From Faecalibacterium langellae (GTDB lineage Bacteria; Bacillota; Clostridia; Oscillospirales; Ruminococcaceae): 64,000 nucleotides of DNA. The stretch covers positions 62,001-126,000 of the forward strand of contig NZ_NMTR01000001.1 in the NCBI RefSeq assembly GCF_002549775.1, given 5' to 3'. Below, piece after piece: positions 42,765 to 50,656 of this stretch; positions within the stretch are counted from its first letter, which is position 1, and each line of letters starts with the position of its first letter. The notes under the pieces are model-generated. The model was given only the letters and a program-made list of their open reading frames with translations, had not been told where the DNA came from and searched no databases. A program made the translations under genes and the position numbers.

Positions 42765-45428
42765 ATGGAAAAGGCACCCATCAAGAAGTTTGCGGTGGAA
42801 GCCCGTAAGAAGTTGAAAGCAGATGTGACGTTCCAGCTGGAGCGGTACGGCATCACGGAAAACGGCATTGTGGAGCCGCAAACCAGCACGGACAAGGAGC
42901 TGGTGTTTGACCTCGGCAACGGCAACACCCAGACCATTAAGGGCGAGCGCTATGTGAACCAGTACAGGAACCTTGCCGCCCATGTGCGCGGCTTCTATAC
43001 CACCGATGAACCGAAAAAGGAGCTGGAGCAGTTCATCGAGGAGATCGCCTATACATGGTTCAACCGGCTGATCGCCATCCGCTTTATGGAGGTCAACCGC
43101 TATCTCCCGGTACGGGTGCTTTCCAGCGAGATCACCGGGCAGAAACTGCCCGATTTGGTCAAGGCACCTTTCTCCGGTGATCTGGAGTTTACCGAGGACG
43201 AAAAAAAGCGCATCTTCGAGTTGCAGGATGCCAACAAGGAAGATGACCTGTTCCGTTTCCTGTTTTTTAAGCAGTGCAACGACCTGAGCCGCATTCTGCC
43301 CCGGTTGTTTGAGAATCTGGAGGGGCACAACAGCTTTTCGGAGCTGCTGATTACGCTCAGTTTCAACGACCCCAACGGCGTGGTCTACCGTCTGGTCAAC
43401 GAAGTGGACGAGCGCTGGTTTGACATCCATACCGTGGATGAGGACGGCAAGCCAATCGGTCAGGTGCAGATCATCGGCTGGATGTACCAGTATTACAACA
43501 CCGAACCCAAGGACAAGGTGTTTGCCGACCTGAAAAAGAACATCAAGATCAGCAAGCAGAACATCCCGGCGGCGACCCAGTTGTTTACCCCGGACTGGAT
43601 CGTGCGCTACATGGTGGAGAACAGCCTTGGCCGCCTGTGGTACGAGGGGCACCCGGACTTCGACAAGTCCGACTGGAAGTATTATCTGGACGAGGCCCCG
43701 CAGGAGCCGCAGGTGGAGCAGCAGCTGAAGGACATCCGTGCCCAGTACGCTAAAATGGAGCCGGAACAGCTCAAGGTCATCGACCCCTGCATGGGCAGCG
43801 GCCATATCCTGTGCTACCTGTTTGATGTGCTGATGCAGATCTATCTGGACAACGGCTACTCCAAGCGGGAGGCCGTGCGCTCCATTCTGGAAAACAACCT
43901 CTTTGGTCTGGACATCGACAAGCGTGCGGCACAGTTTGCCTATTTCTCCGTGATGATGAAGGCACGGGAGTATGACAGCGGCTTCTTCGGCCGCAAAAAC
44001 ATCCCCCAACCCAGAGTGTATGATATTCAGGAATCCAACTGGATGGGCGGTGCCTACAAGCACGAGATGGGCAGCTTCCTCAACTCGCAGGCACACCGGG
44101 ACACCCTCAACTATCTGCTGGATGCCTTTGTGGATGCCAAGGAGTACGGCTCCATCCTTCAGATCAAGCCACTGGACTATGAGGGCTTGAAAGAAGCATG
44201 GGAGACCAGCGCAGCCGCTACGGCGGGCGACATCAACATGGTCATGTGGTATGATGCCGCAAAGGATGCCGTTGCACAGCTCATTGAGCAGGCTGTTATG
44301 CTGTCCCAGAAGTATGATGCCGTGGTGACGAATCCGCCGTATATGAGTGCCGCGGGAATGGAAGGGACACTTGCCGAATTTATAAAGAAGAACTATCCAG
44401 ACACAAAATCCGATTTGAGCACGGTCTTTATGGAAAAAACGATAGCCATGTGTAAATCACAGGGCTATATGGCAATGATAAACATTCCTGTATGGATGTT
44501 TATCACTAGTTATGAAAGATTAAGAGTCAATCTGTTAGATAATGAAAGTCTAGTAAATATGGTTCATCCGGGACGCGGTATTTTTGGATCGGATTTTGGT
44601 ACGACAGCTTTTGTTGTTTACAAAAAACACATTCTGAATTATCAAGGGCATTATAGACGGCTGTTTGATAAGCAGGGTGATGTAGAAACTCCTGAAGTTC
44701 GAGAACAACGATTCTTTGAAAAGCGTGGAATCTATTACGCCAATCAGGAGAACTTTAAAAAAATTCCGGGTTTGCCAATAGCATATTGGGTCGGAGAAAA
44801 CTTTATTGACGATTTTCGGACAGGAAAAGCTTTGGGAGATATATGTCCATGCAAAAAAGGCATGGATACCTCCGATAATGACAGATTTCTTCGTCTCTGG
44901 CATGAGGTGAATCAAGAAAAATTCTCCTTTGGTTTGGTCGAGGACGAAAAGAAGTGGTACCCGTATGATAAGGGCGGAAATTTCAGGAGATGGTACGGAA
45001 ACAAAGAATATGTTGTCAACTATGAGGATAACGGAGCTGAACTGCAAAATTCAAGAGCAAATCTAAGAAGTAAGCAACTCTATTTCAAGGAACATATAAC
45101 ATGGAGTGCACTCACAGCTGCTGGGACAAGTTTTCGTCTAAGCGATTACAAATCACTTTTTGATTCAGCTGGTTCATCGGCTTTTCCTAATGAAAATAGC
45201 ATTTTCTATATTTTGTCAATCATGAACACTAAGGTGTTCGATTTGATAATGGGGGTTATCAACCCGACTATCAACTATGGCGCAGGGTCGGTCGCATTGA
45301 CTCCTATAAAGCAATGGGATGAGAAAGATAAAATTGACCGTATTGCTTCAAACAATGTTGAAATTAGCCGTACAGATTGGGATGCTTTTGAAACGAGTTG
45401 GGACTTTAAGAGACACCCGCTGGTGTAA
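42765..45428 (+). CDS. pglX: BREX adenine methyltransferase PglX, N-terminal part
   Basis: An 887-aa polypeptide with the N6-adenine methyltransferase core: motif I 'IDPCMGSGHILCYLFDVL' (about 340) and NPPY at 523-526. The target recognition region follows. It ends at 'RTDWDAFETSWDFKRHPLV' stop, the point where full-length PglX (about 1,200 aa) normally continues into its C-terminal domain; that domain is encoded separately at 49652-50572, and the two lengths sum to 1,193. DNA changes from GC-rich to AT-rich just after the NPPY codons (44,345 on). PglX marks host DNA in BREX and sets specificity. Confidence 0.9.
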   Translation: MEKAPIKKFAVEARKKLKADVTFQLERYGITENGIVEPQTSTDKELVFDLGNGNTQTIKGERYVNQYRNLAAHVRGFYTTDEPKKELEQFIEEIAYTWFNRLIAIRFMEVNRYLPVRVLSSEITGQKLPDLVKAPFSGDLEFTEDEKKRIFELQDANKEDDLFRFLFFKQCNDLSRILPRLFENLEGHNSFSELLITLSFNDPNGVVYRLVNEVDERWFDIHTVDEDGKPIGQVQIIGWMYQYYNTEPKDKVFADLKKNIKISKQNIPAATQLFTPDWIVRYMVENSLGRLWYEGHPDFDKSDWKYYLDEAPQEPQVEQQLKDIRAQYAKMEPEQLKVIDPCMGSGHILCYLFDVLMQIYLDNGYSKREAVRSILENNLFGLDIDKRAAQFAYFSVMMKAREYDSGFFGRKNIPQPRVYDIQESNWMGGAYKHEMGSFLNSQAHRDTLNYLLDAFVDAKEYGSILQIKPLDYEGLKEAWETSAAATAGDINMVMWYDAAKDAVAQLIEQAVMLSQKYDAVVTNPPYMSAAGMEGTLAEFIKKNYPDTKSDLSTVFMEKTIAMCKSQGYMAMINIPVWMFITSYERLRVNLLDNESLVNMVHPGRGIFGSDFGTTAFVVYKKHILNYQGHYRRLFDKQGDVETPEVREQRFFEKRGIYYANQENFKKIPGLPIAYWVGENFIDDFRTGKALGDICPCKKGMDTSDNDRFLRLWHEVNQEKFSFGLVEDEKKWYPYDKGGNFRRWYGNKEYVVNYEDNGAELQNSRANLRSKQLYFKEHITWSALTAAGTSFRLSDYKSLFDSAGSSAFPNENSIFYILSIMNTKVFDLIMGVINPTINYGAGSVALTPIKQWDEKDKIDRIASNNVEISRTDWDAFETSWDFKRHPLV

Positions 45429-45443
45429 TAAAAGGAATCATTT

Positions 45444-46271
45444 ATGGAAGAAGCTGTAAGAAAGGAAATTGAAAAGATTTGCAATGAGGAACTTGCAAAA
45501 CGTACATGGGGAGCAAAACTTAGTAAGGCCAACAAAGGTGGTATGCCACGTTACCTGATTACAGATTACCGTGCGTTTGGCCTTGTGACGGGAATTGTAC
45601 GGTATTTTATTCATCGAGAAAACATTCATGAAAGACTTTTCTACAGAGGACAAACAGAAGAATGGGCATTGAAACCAAGTTTGTATAGAAACATCGAAAC
45701 CCATGATAAAATGGATCTGGCTGATTCATGGAGAAAGCAAGCTCTGGAAGTTCTTGAAAAAGAAAAGTTTGACTATAAAGGCACTCCTGACGAACGGGAG
45801 GCTCTGGCACAGCACTATGGGCTAGCAACATCTTTTATTGATATTGTTGACCATTTCCAGACGGCATTGTGGTTTGCATGTGATGGGCAGAAGGACAACA
45901 ACAGCGTTGGATATATCTATGTTATTTCTGTTCCAGAAGATAAGGCTACTATCATTGACCTGAGAAACAAGCCGTCTAAATGGCTGCGCCCTCATGTTCA
46001 ACAGGGATTTTGCTTTAAGATGAATCACATCTCACAGTGTGGATTAGTTCCAAAAGACTATCATATTATGACGTTTGTTGTGCCACGGGAACTGTTGGAA
46101 CGTTGGAGCAATTATGATGTAATAAAGCACAATTATATGTATCCGCCAGAAGAAGATGACAGCAGTTATGGATTCTGGCAAAAAGTCGAAAATCACCTAA
46201 ATAAAGTGGGACTGGGAACAACCCCACAAACGTGGATTGAGGAACGGATGGATGAAAAAGCAAGAGCTTAA
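45444..46271 (+). CDS. FRG domain protein
   Basis: A 275-aa protein with the FRG motif itself in 'RLFYRGQTEEWALKPSLYRN' (about residue 65-85) and the family's 'LAQHYGLATSFIDIVDHFQTALWFAC'. FRG proteins are frequent in defence islands; no general biochemical activity is settled. The gene is AT-rich compared with the BREX core and starts 15 bases after the pglX N-terminal stop. It overlaps the next gene by 20 bases. Confidence 0.85.
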   Translation: MEEAVRKEIEKICNEELAKRTWGAKLSKANKGGMPRYLITDYRAFGLVTGIVRYFIHRENIHERLFYRGQTEEWALKPSLYRNIETHDKMDLADSWRKQALEVLEKEKFDYKGTPDEREALAQHYGLATSFIDIVDHFQTALWFACDGQKDNNSVGYIYVISVPEDKATIIDLRNKPSKWLRPHVQQGFCFKMNHISQCGLVPKDYHIMTFVVPRELLERWSNYDVIKHNYMYPPEEDDSSYGFWQKVENHLNKVGLGTTPQTWIEERMDEKARA

Positions 46272-47646
46272 ATCTCTCCTGATTGGAAACGGAATCAATA
46301 TCAATTTTGGCGGAAAGGCATATTCAAACCAGTTTATCATTAAGAGAATTATTTTCAATGCGAGGGCTGGAAAATACGACCCACTCTTTAACGGAAAAAT
46401 GAGCGGAGAGCAAATTGAAGAAACCTTTTTGAATCTGGCTGAATGGGCAAACGCTATTTCAAGAGGAGAATGCGACTCCGTAGTAACAGATGAAGAACTT
46501 CCGCTTCTGGAGGATTTCAAGAAAAGGTATAGCAAAAAGGTTGAGCACTACTATGATGTCGGGTTGGAAGACTGGTTGTTTATTCTCCATATTGTCTTTT
46601 TGAAAAATGCTGACCTGAAAAATATTTGGGGTCCCGTAAAGTTCAGCTTTGAGCAGATGATGTTGGATGCCATATACAACGACGGTGACATTCAGAAGGT
46701 ATACTTATCCATGGGAAAACCCGTGAAAAGATGGTTCGAACAGTTTGATAAGATTTTTACATTGAACTACGATAACAATGTTGAAACACTGATTAAAAAA
46801 CCAATATTCCATCTTCATGGTGATTACCGTACAAAAGCTAACAGTGAAAATCCGAATACGATTTTGGGGTATCAAAGGACGGAAGCCCACCAGACAGTAG
46901 TGGTCCCCGGATTTGAACATTGCTACTGTAATGCCCTTTTTGATTACAGAGGTGAGAATAAGCTCCAAGTGGCGGATGGATTCGAAAAAGGAAAAGCAAG
47001 TGTTCAGCGTCTGGCTGACAGTGGAGTTCCTGCAAGCGCATTTCCGGCTCCGGCAGCAGGTTTAGTTCAAACATATCGTGAGCATCCGGAACTTGAGATT
47101 GCACCAACGTACTACTTTGATGAGTTTAGAAAACTTAGCGGAGAAGTACATATCATTGGTATGTCGCCCAACAATGATTCACACTTGTTCAGGTTGATTG
47201 ATGCAAGTGCAGTTGACAAGGTTGTTTTTTACTACTTTTCTGAATCTGAAAAGAAGCAGAAACTCCCGCTCCATCAAAAAGTAGAATATAGAAGTGCCCC
47301 GGATCTTTGGAAAAGCTTGAAAGCAGCTCCCAAGAAATACAGCTGTAATTATGACATTCCGAAATTACCTCAAATTGATGGAATCTTTGACTTTTTGGGC
47401 GAAATATCAGGTGACCCTGTATCAAAAGCGGATATCATAAAAGAAGTTAATTCTATCCCCGAATTTCGGGCAAAAGAACTGTGCGAACTGGTAGATCAAG
47501 AAATAAAGCAGATGGATAAAAAAGGATCGCCTAAAGATGAAAAGGAGCTAAAATGGAGATTTGGTGAAGTCAGTCGAATCGCACTAAGAAATGGTGTGAT
47601 GCCTGCGGCACTGTTAGTACATTATACTATGACGTTGGGAAAATGA
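46252..47646 (+). CDS. AbiH-like / SIR2-fold protein
   Basis: A 464-aa protein with 'LLIGNGININFGG' at its start, 'FTLNYDNNVETLI' near 165 and 'IFHLHGDYRT' near 185, a pattern shared by AbiH-type abortive infection proteins and SIR2-like NAD-hydrolysing effectors. The later 'EVHIIGMSPNNDSHLF' fits as well. It could trigger cell shutdown upon infection by binding or cleaving a nucleotide cofactor; NADase activity is an inference. It starts within the FRG gene and is equally AT-rich, so the two probably form a pair. Confidence 0.75.
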   Translation: MKKQELKSLLIGNGININFGGKAYSNQFIIKRIIFNARAGKYDPLFNGKMSGEQIEETFLNLAEWANAISRGECDSVVTDEELPLLEDFKKRYSKKVEHYYDVGLEDWLFILHIVFLKNADLKNIWGPVKFSFEQMMLDAIYNDGDIQKVYLSMGKPVKRWFEQFDKIFTLNYDNNVETLIKKPIFHLHGDYRTKANSENPNTILGYQRTEAHQTVVVPGFEHCYCNALFDYRGENKLQVADGFEKGKASVQRLADSGVPASAFPAPAAGLVQTYREHPELEIAPTYYFDEFRKLSGEVHIIGMSPNNDSHLFRLIDASAVDKVVFYYFSESEKKQKLPLHQKVEYRSAPDLWKSLKAAPKKYSCNYDIPKLPQIDGIFDFLGEISGDPVSKADIIKEVNSIPEFRAKELCELVDQEIKQMDKKGSPKDEKELKWRFGEVSRIALRNGVMPAALLVHYTMTLGK

Positions 47647-47684
47647 GTTTCTTTGGCAAAATGTATTCATAAGGAGATGAGTCC

Positions 47685-47879
47685 ATGAGCATCAAATCCA
47701 CCACTCCTGCCCAGCACAAAAGCAACCTGCGCAATGTGTACGGCACCTTTGCCATTGAGGGTATGACCATCAGCAAAGCCACCCGCAGCAACCTTGACCG
47801 CATCGGCAACGGACAGGCCAGCTGGCAGGAGGTTGTGAAGGAACTGCGTGCAAAGTACGATCACCCTGATAATGCATAA
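47685..47879 (+). CDS. VbhA-like Fic-inhibitory antitoxin
   Basis: A 64-aa protein of the VbhA type. 'GTFAIEGMTIS' contains the Fic-inhibitory motif ([S/T]xxxE[G/N], here TFAIEG), whose Glu blocks ATP binding in a partner Fic AMP-transferase. AAGGAGATGAG precedes the start. No fic gene follows; the next gene is an AlbA/Schlafen-type protein, so it is an orphan in this island. The GC content is again that of the BREX core. Confidence 0.75.
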   Translation: MSIKSTTPAQHKSNLRNVYGTFAIEGMTISKATRSNLDRIGNGQASWQEVVKELRAKYDHPDNA

Positions 47880-47900
47880 TTAGAATAAAGGAGAAACGCC

Positions 47901-49511
47901 ATGCCCTATTTAGAGACCATTCCAGAACTTCTGGAAGCAAAGGAAGGCGAACACGTCCAATTCAAAGAGGCGAAAAATCGGTTTGATTTTGGAGAAGCCG
48001 CAAGGTGTTGCTGCGCCTTGGCAAACAATGGCGGCGGCAAGCTGGTGTTTGGCATCACAGACAAACGGCCGCGTCAGGTAGTAGGCAGTCGTGCTTTTGA
48101 ACAGCCGGAACGCACTCGTATGGGGCTGATCGACAAGCTGAAAATCAATGTTGACTTTCAGCTGTATGACTATGAGGGAAAGCGGGTACTGGTTTTTGAT
48201 GTGAAAAGCCGCCCGATCGGGATGCCGGTACTGTATGAAGGCGTTGCGTGGATTTATGACGGCGATACGCTGTGTCCAATGCCGGAAGATATGCGCCGCC
48301 GCATCTATGATGAGATTGGAACAGACTTCTCCGGCAAAATTTGTGAGGGCGCGACCTTTGACGATCTGGATGAGACTGCGATTGAAAATTTCCGTTCCAA
48401 CTGGATCGAAAAAAGCGGCAATAAACAGCTTGCAACACGGTCAAGGCATCAGATTCTCATTGATTGTGGTGCCATCACGGATAGTGGCGTGACCTATGCA
48501 GCTCTGATTTTGTTCGGCAAAAATGAAGCGCTTACTCGTTTTTTACCGCAGGCTGAAATTGTTTTTGAATATCGTTCTTCCGAAGCATCTGGCCCTGCAA
48601 ACCAGCGGGAAGAATTCCGGGTGGGCTTCTTTGCGTGCTATGACCGCATCTGGGAGCTGGTCAATTTGCGGAACGACAAACAGCATTATCAGGAAGGTTT
48701 TTTCGTATTTGACATCTTTACGTTCAATGAGCGCGTCGTGCGAGAGGCCATTCTGAATGCAGTCAGCCACAGAAATTACCAGTTTGGCGGCAGCATCTTT
48801 GTGCGCCAATATCGGGACAGACTTGTAGTTGAAAGCCCCGGTGGCCTGCCCTTTGGCATTACGCTGGACAATATACTGGATCGTCAGTTGCCACGCAATC
48901 GCCGTATTGCAGAGATTCTTTCCCTATGCGGCATGGTCGAACGTTCCGGGCAGGGCATGAATCTGATGTTCGAGCTAAGCGTACAGGAGGCAAAGCCGCT
49001 CCCAGACTTTACTGGTACGGATGAGTTCTTTGTCAGCGTTACGCTGAATGGGCTAATCATTGACAAGGCGATGCTTTCGGTGATCAATCGCATCAGTGAA
49101 AGAAGTACAGAGCTGCTGTCCACGGAAGACTTCTTGGCCATTGATGCGCTTTACCACGATCGTCCGCTCAATGGAAAAATGCAGGCGCGGCTGCCCCGGC
49201 TGGTCGAAATGGGTATTGTGGAGCATATCGGCCGAAAGAAATATGTCCTTGCAAGAAGCCTGTATGCGGCAACAGGAAAGACCGGCGTGCATACAAGACA
49301 CGTTGGTCTGGACAAAGATACCAATAAGGCGCTGCTGCTGAAACATATCCGGCAGAATAACGATGTTGGAACTCCGTTCAAAGAGTTGCAGCAAGTTTTG
49401 CCGGGTCTTACTCGTGGACAGATACAAAGGCTGATGCAAGAATTGAAAGATAGCCATCAGGTGTATCCTCAAGGAAAAACAAGCGCGGCACGTTGGTTTG
49501 CCAATGTTTGA
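47901..49511 (+). CDS. AlbA_2 (Schlafen-type) ATP-binding protein with winged helix
   Basis: A 536-aa protein. The N-terminal AlbA_2 domain ('EGEHVQFKEAKNRFDFGEAARCCCALANNGGGKLVFGI', about 12-130) is followed by a GHKL-like ATP-binding region ('REAILNAVSHRNYQFGGSIFVRQYRDRLVVESPGGLP', about 280-360) and C-terminal winged helices (about 420-536). Such proteins are often regulators, and appear in defence islands. GGAGAA precedes the start. Four 11-bp repeats lie just after its stop. Confidence 0.82.
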   Translation: MPYLETIPELLEAKEGEHVQFKEAKNRFDFGEAARCCCALANNGGGKLVFGITDKRPRQVVGSRAFEQPERTRMGLIDKLKINVDFQLYDYEGKRVLVFDVKSRPIGMPVLYEGVAWIYDGDTLCPMPEDMRRRIYDEIGTDFSGKICEGATFDDLDETAIENFRSNWIEKSGNKQLATRSRHQILIDCGAITDSGVTYAALILFGKNEALTRFLPQAEIVFEYRSSEASGPANQREEFRVGFFACYDRIWELVNLRNDKQHYQEGFFVFDIFTFNERVVREAILNAVSHRNYQFGGSIFVRQYRDRLVVESPGGLPFGITLDNILDRQLPRNRRIAEILSLCGMVERSGQGMNLMFELSVQEAKPLPDFTGTDEFFVSVTLNGLIIDKAMLSVINRISERSTELLSTEDFLAIDALYHDRPLNGKMQARLPRLVEMGIVEHIGRKKYVLARSLYAATGKTGVHTRHVGLDKDTNKALLLKHIRQNNDVGTPFKELQQVLPGLTRGQIQRLMQELKDSHQVYPQGKTSAARWFANV

Positions 49512-49543
49512 TGCAGAGGGCATTTGGATGCATGTTTAGAACC

Positions 49544-49587
49544 AACTTGCATCAAACTTGCTGCAAACTTGCATCAAACTTGCCGCA
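49544..49587. repeat. Four tandem 11-bp repeats
   Basis: AACTTGCATCA, AACTTGCTGCA, AACTTGCATCA and AACTTGCCGCA stand head to tail between the AlbA-type gene and the pglX C-terminal gene. They may be a regulator site or a decayed coding tail. Confidence 0.7.
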
Positions 49588-49651
49588 AAATTAAAACGGA
49601 CTTGCAACCTGCCGGGTAGTAGTTGCTGCTAGACAGAGAAGGAATAATAAA

Positions 49652-50572
49652 ATGGGAAAACTGATAAGCGATAAATTTGCCGCATGGCAGGAAGAATGTG
49701 AGCAGCGTTTCCAGCAGCTCAAGGCCAACGAGGAAGAACTGAACCGCATCTTTATTGATATTTACGGTTTGCAGGATGAGTTGACCCCGGAAGTGGAAGA
49801 CAAGGATGTGACCGTGCGTCGCGCCGACCTGACCCGCGAGATCAAGAGCCTGCTTTCCTATGCAGTGGGGTGCCTGTTCGGGCGGTACTCGCTGGATGTG
49901 GATGGGCTGGTGTATGCCGGCGGCGAATGGGATGACAGCAAATATGTAACCCTCAAGCCGGTAACAGACAATGTGCTGCCGTTGTGCGATGAGGAATACT
50001 TTGGCGAAAACGACCTTGTGAACCGCATCGTGGAGTTTGTCCGGGTGGTGTACGGTGCCGATACGCTGGAAGAAAACCTTGCGTTCATTGCAAAGGCGCT
50101 AGGCAACAAGGGCAACACCAGCCGCGAGATCATCCGCAACTACTTTTTGAAGGATTTCTTTGCGGACCACTGCAAAATCTACCAGAAGCGGCCCATCTAC
50201 TGGATGTTCGACAGCGGCAAGAAAAACGGCTTCAAGGCGCTGGTTTACCTCCACCGCTGGGATGCCGATACCACCGGCCGCGTCTACAACAACTATCTCA
50301 GCCCCCTGCTGCGCACCTACGCACAGCAGATCGTGCAGGAGAACAATGTCATTTCCAGCAGCAACGATGCCCGCACGGTGTCCACGGCGCAGAAGCGTCT
50401 GGACAAGCTGAAGCTCCAGCAGGAGGAGTGCGAGAAGTACGAGAAAAATATCGCCCACCTTGCCGCCCTGCGCATCACGCTGGATCTGGATGACGGCGTA
50501 AAAGTGAACTACGTCAAGGCGCAGACCGCCGCAGATGGCAAAAATCTGAACGTACTTGCGCCGATTAAATAA
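49652..50572 (+). CDS. pglX: BREX PglX, C-terminal part as a separate gene
   Basis: A 306-aa protein that corresponds to the C-terminal domain of BREX-1 PglX: 'DKFAAWQEECEQRFQQLKAN', 'EEELNRIFIDIYGLQDELTP', 'VEDKDVTVRRADL', and 'YQKRPIYWMFDSGKKNGFKALVYLH'. It has no methyltransferase motifs. AAGGA precedes its own ATG, so it can be translated as a free subunit. It lies 4.2 kb downstream of the N-terminal half. Its composition matches brxC and pglZ, not the AT-rich genes between. It probably complexes with the 887-aa half to restore PglX, or else is a leftover from a displaced pglX. Confidence 0.88.
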   Translation: MGKLISDKFAAWQEECEQRFQQLKANEEELNRIFIDIYGLQDELTPEVEDKDVTVRRADLTREIKSLLSYAVGCLFGRYSLDVDGLVYAGGEWDDSKYVTLKPVTDNVLPLCDEEYFGENDLVNRIVEFVRVVYGADTLEENLAFIAKALGNKGNTSREIIRNYFLKDFFADHCKIYQKRPIYWMFDSGKKNGFKALVYLHRWDADTTGRVYNNYLSPLLRTYAQQIVQENNVISSSNDARTVSTAQKRLDKLKLQQEECEKYEKNIAHLAALRITLDLDDGVKVNYVKAQTAADGKNLNVLAPIK

Positions 50573-50580
50573 TGTGAAAC

Positions 50581-50619
50581 CAATACACCGGGGTGTTGCA
50601 ACACCGCTCCGGTGTATTG
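50581..50619 (+). other. Strong hairpin between pglX-C and pglZ
   Basis: CAATACACCGG (50581-50591) pairs perfectly with CCGGTGTATTG (50609-50619), with a second nested stem GGTGTTGCAACACC inside. The following TGGTGTTTC is a poor T-tract, so partial termination or RNA processing is likelier than a full stop. Confidence 0.65.
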
Positions 50620-50656
50620 GTGTTTCTACGATATTGTAAAGGAAAGATGAAAACCC

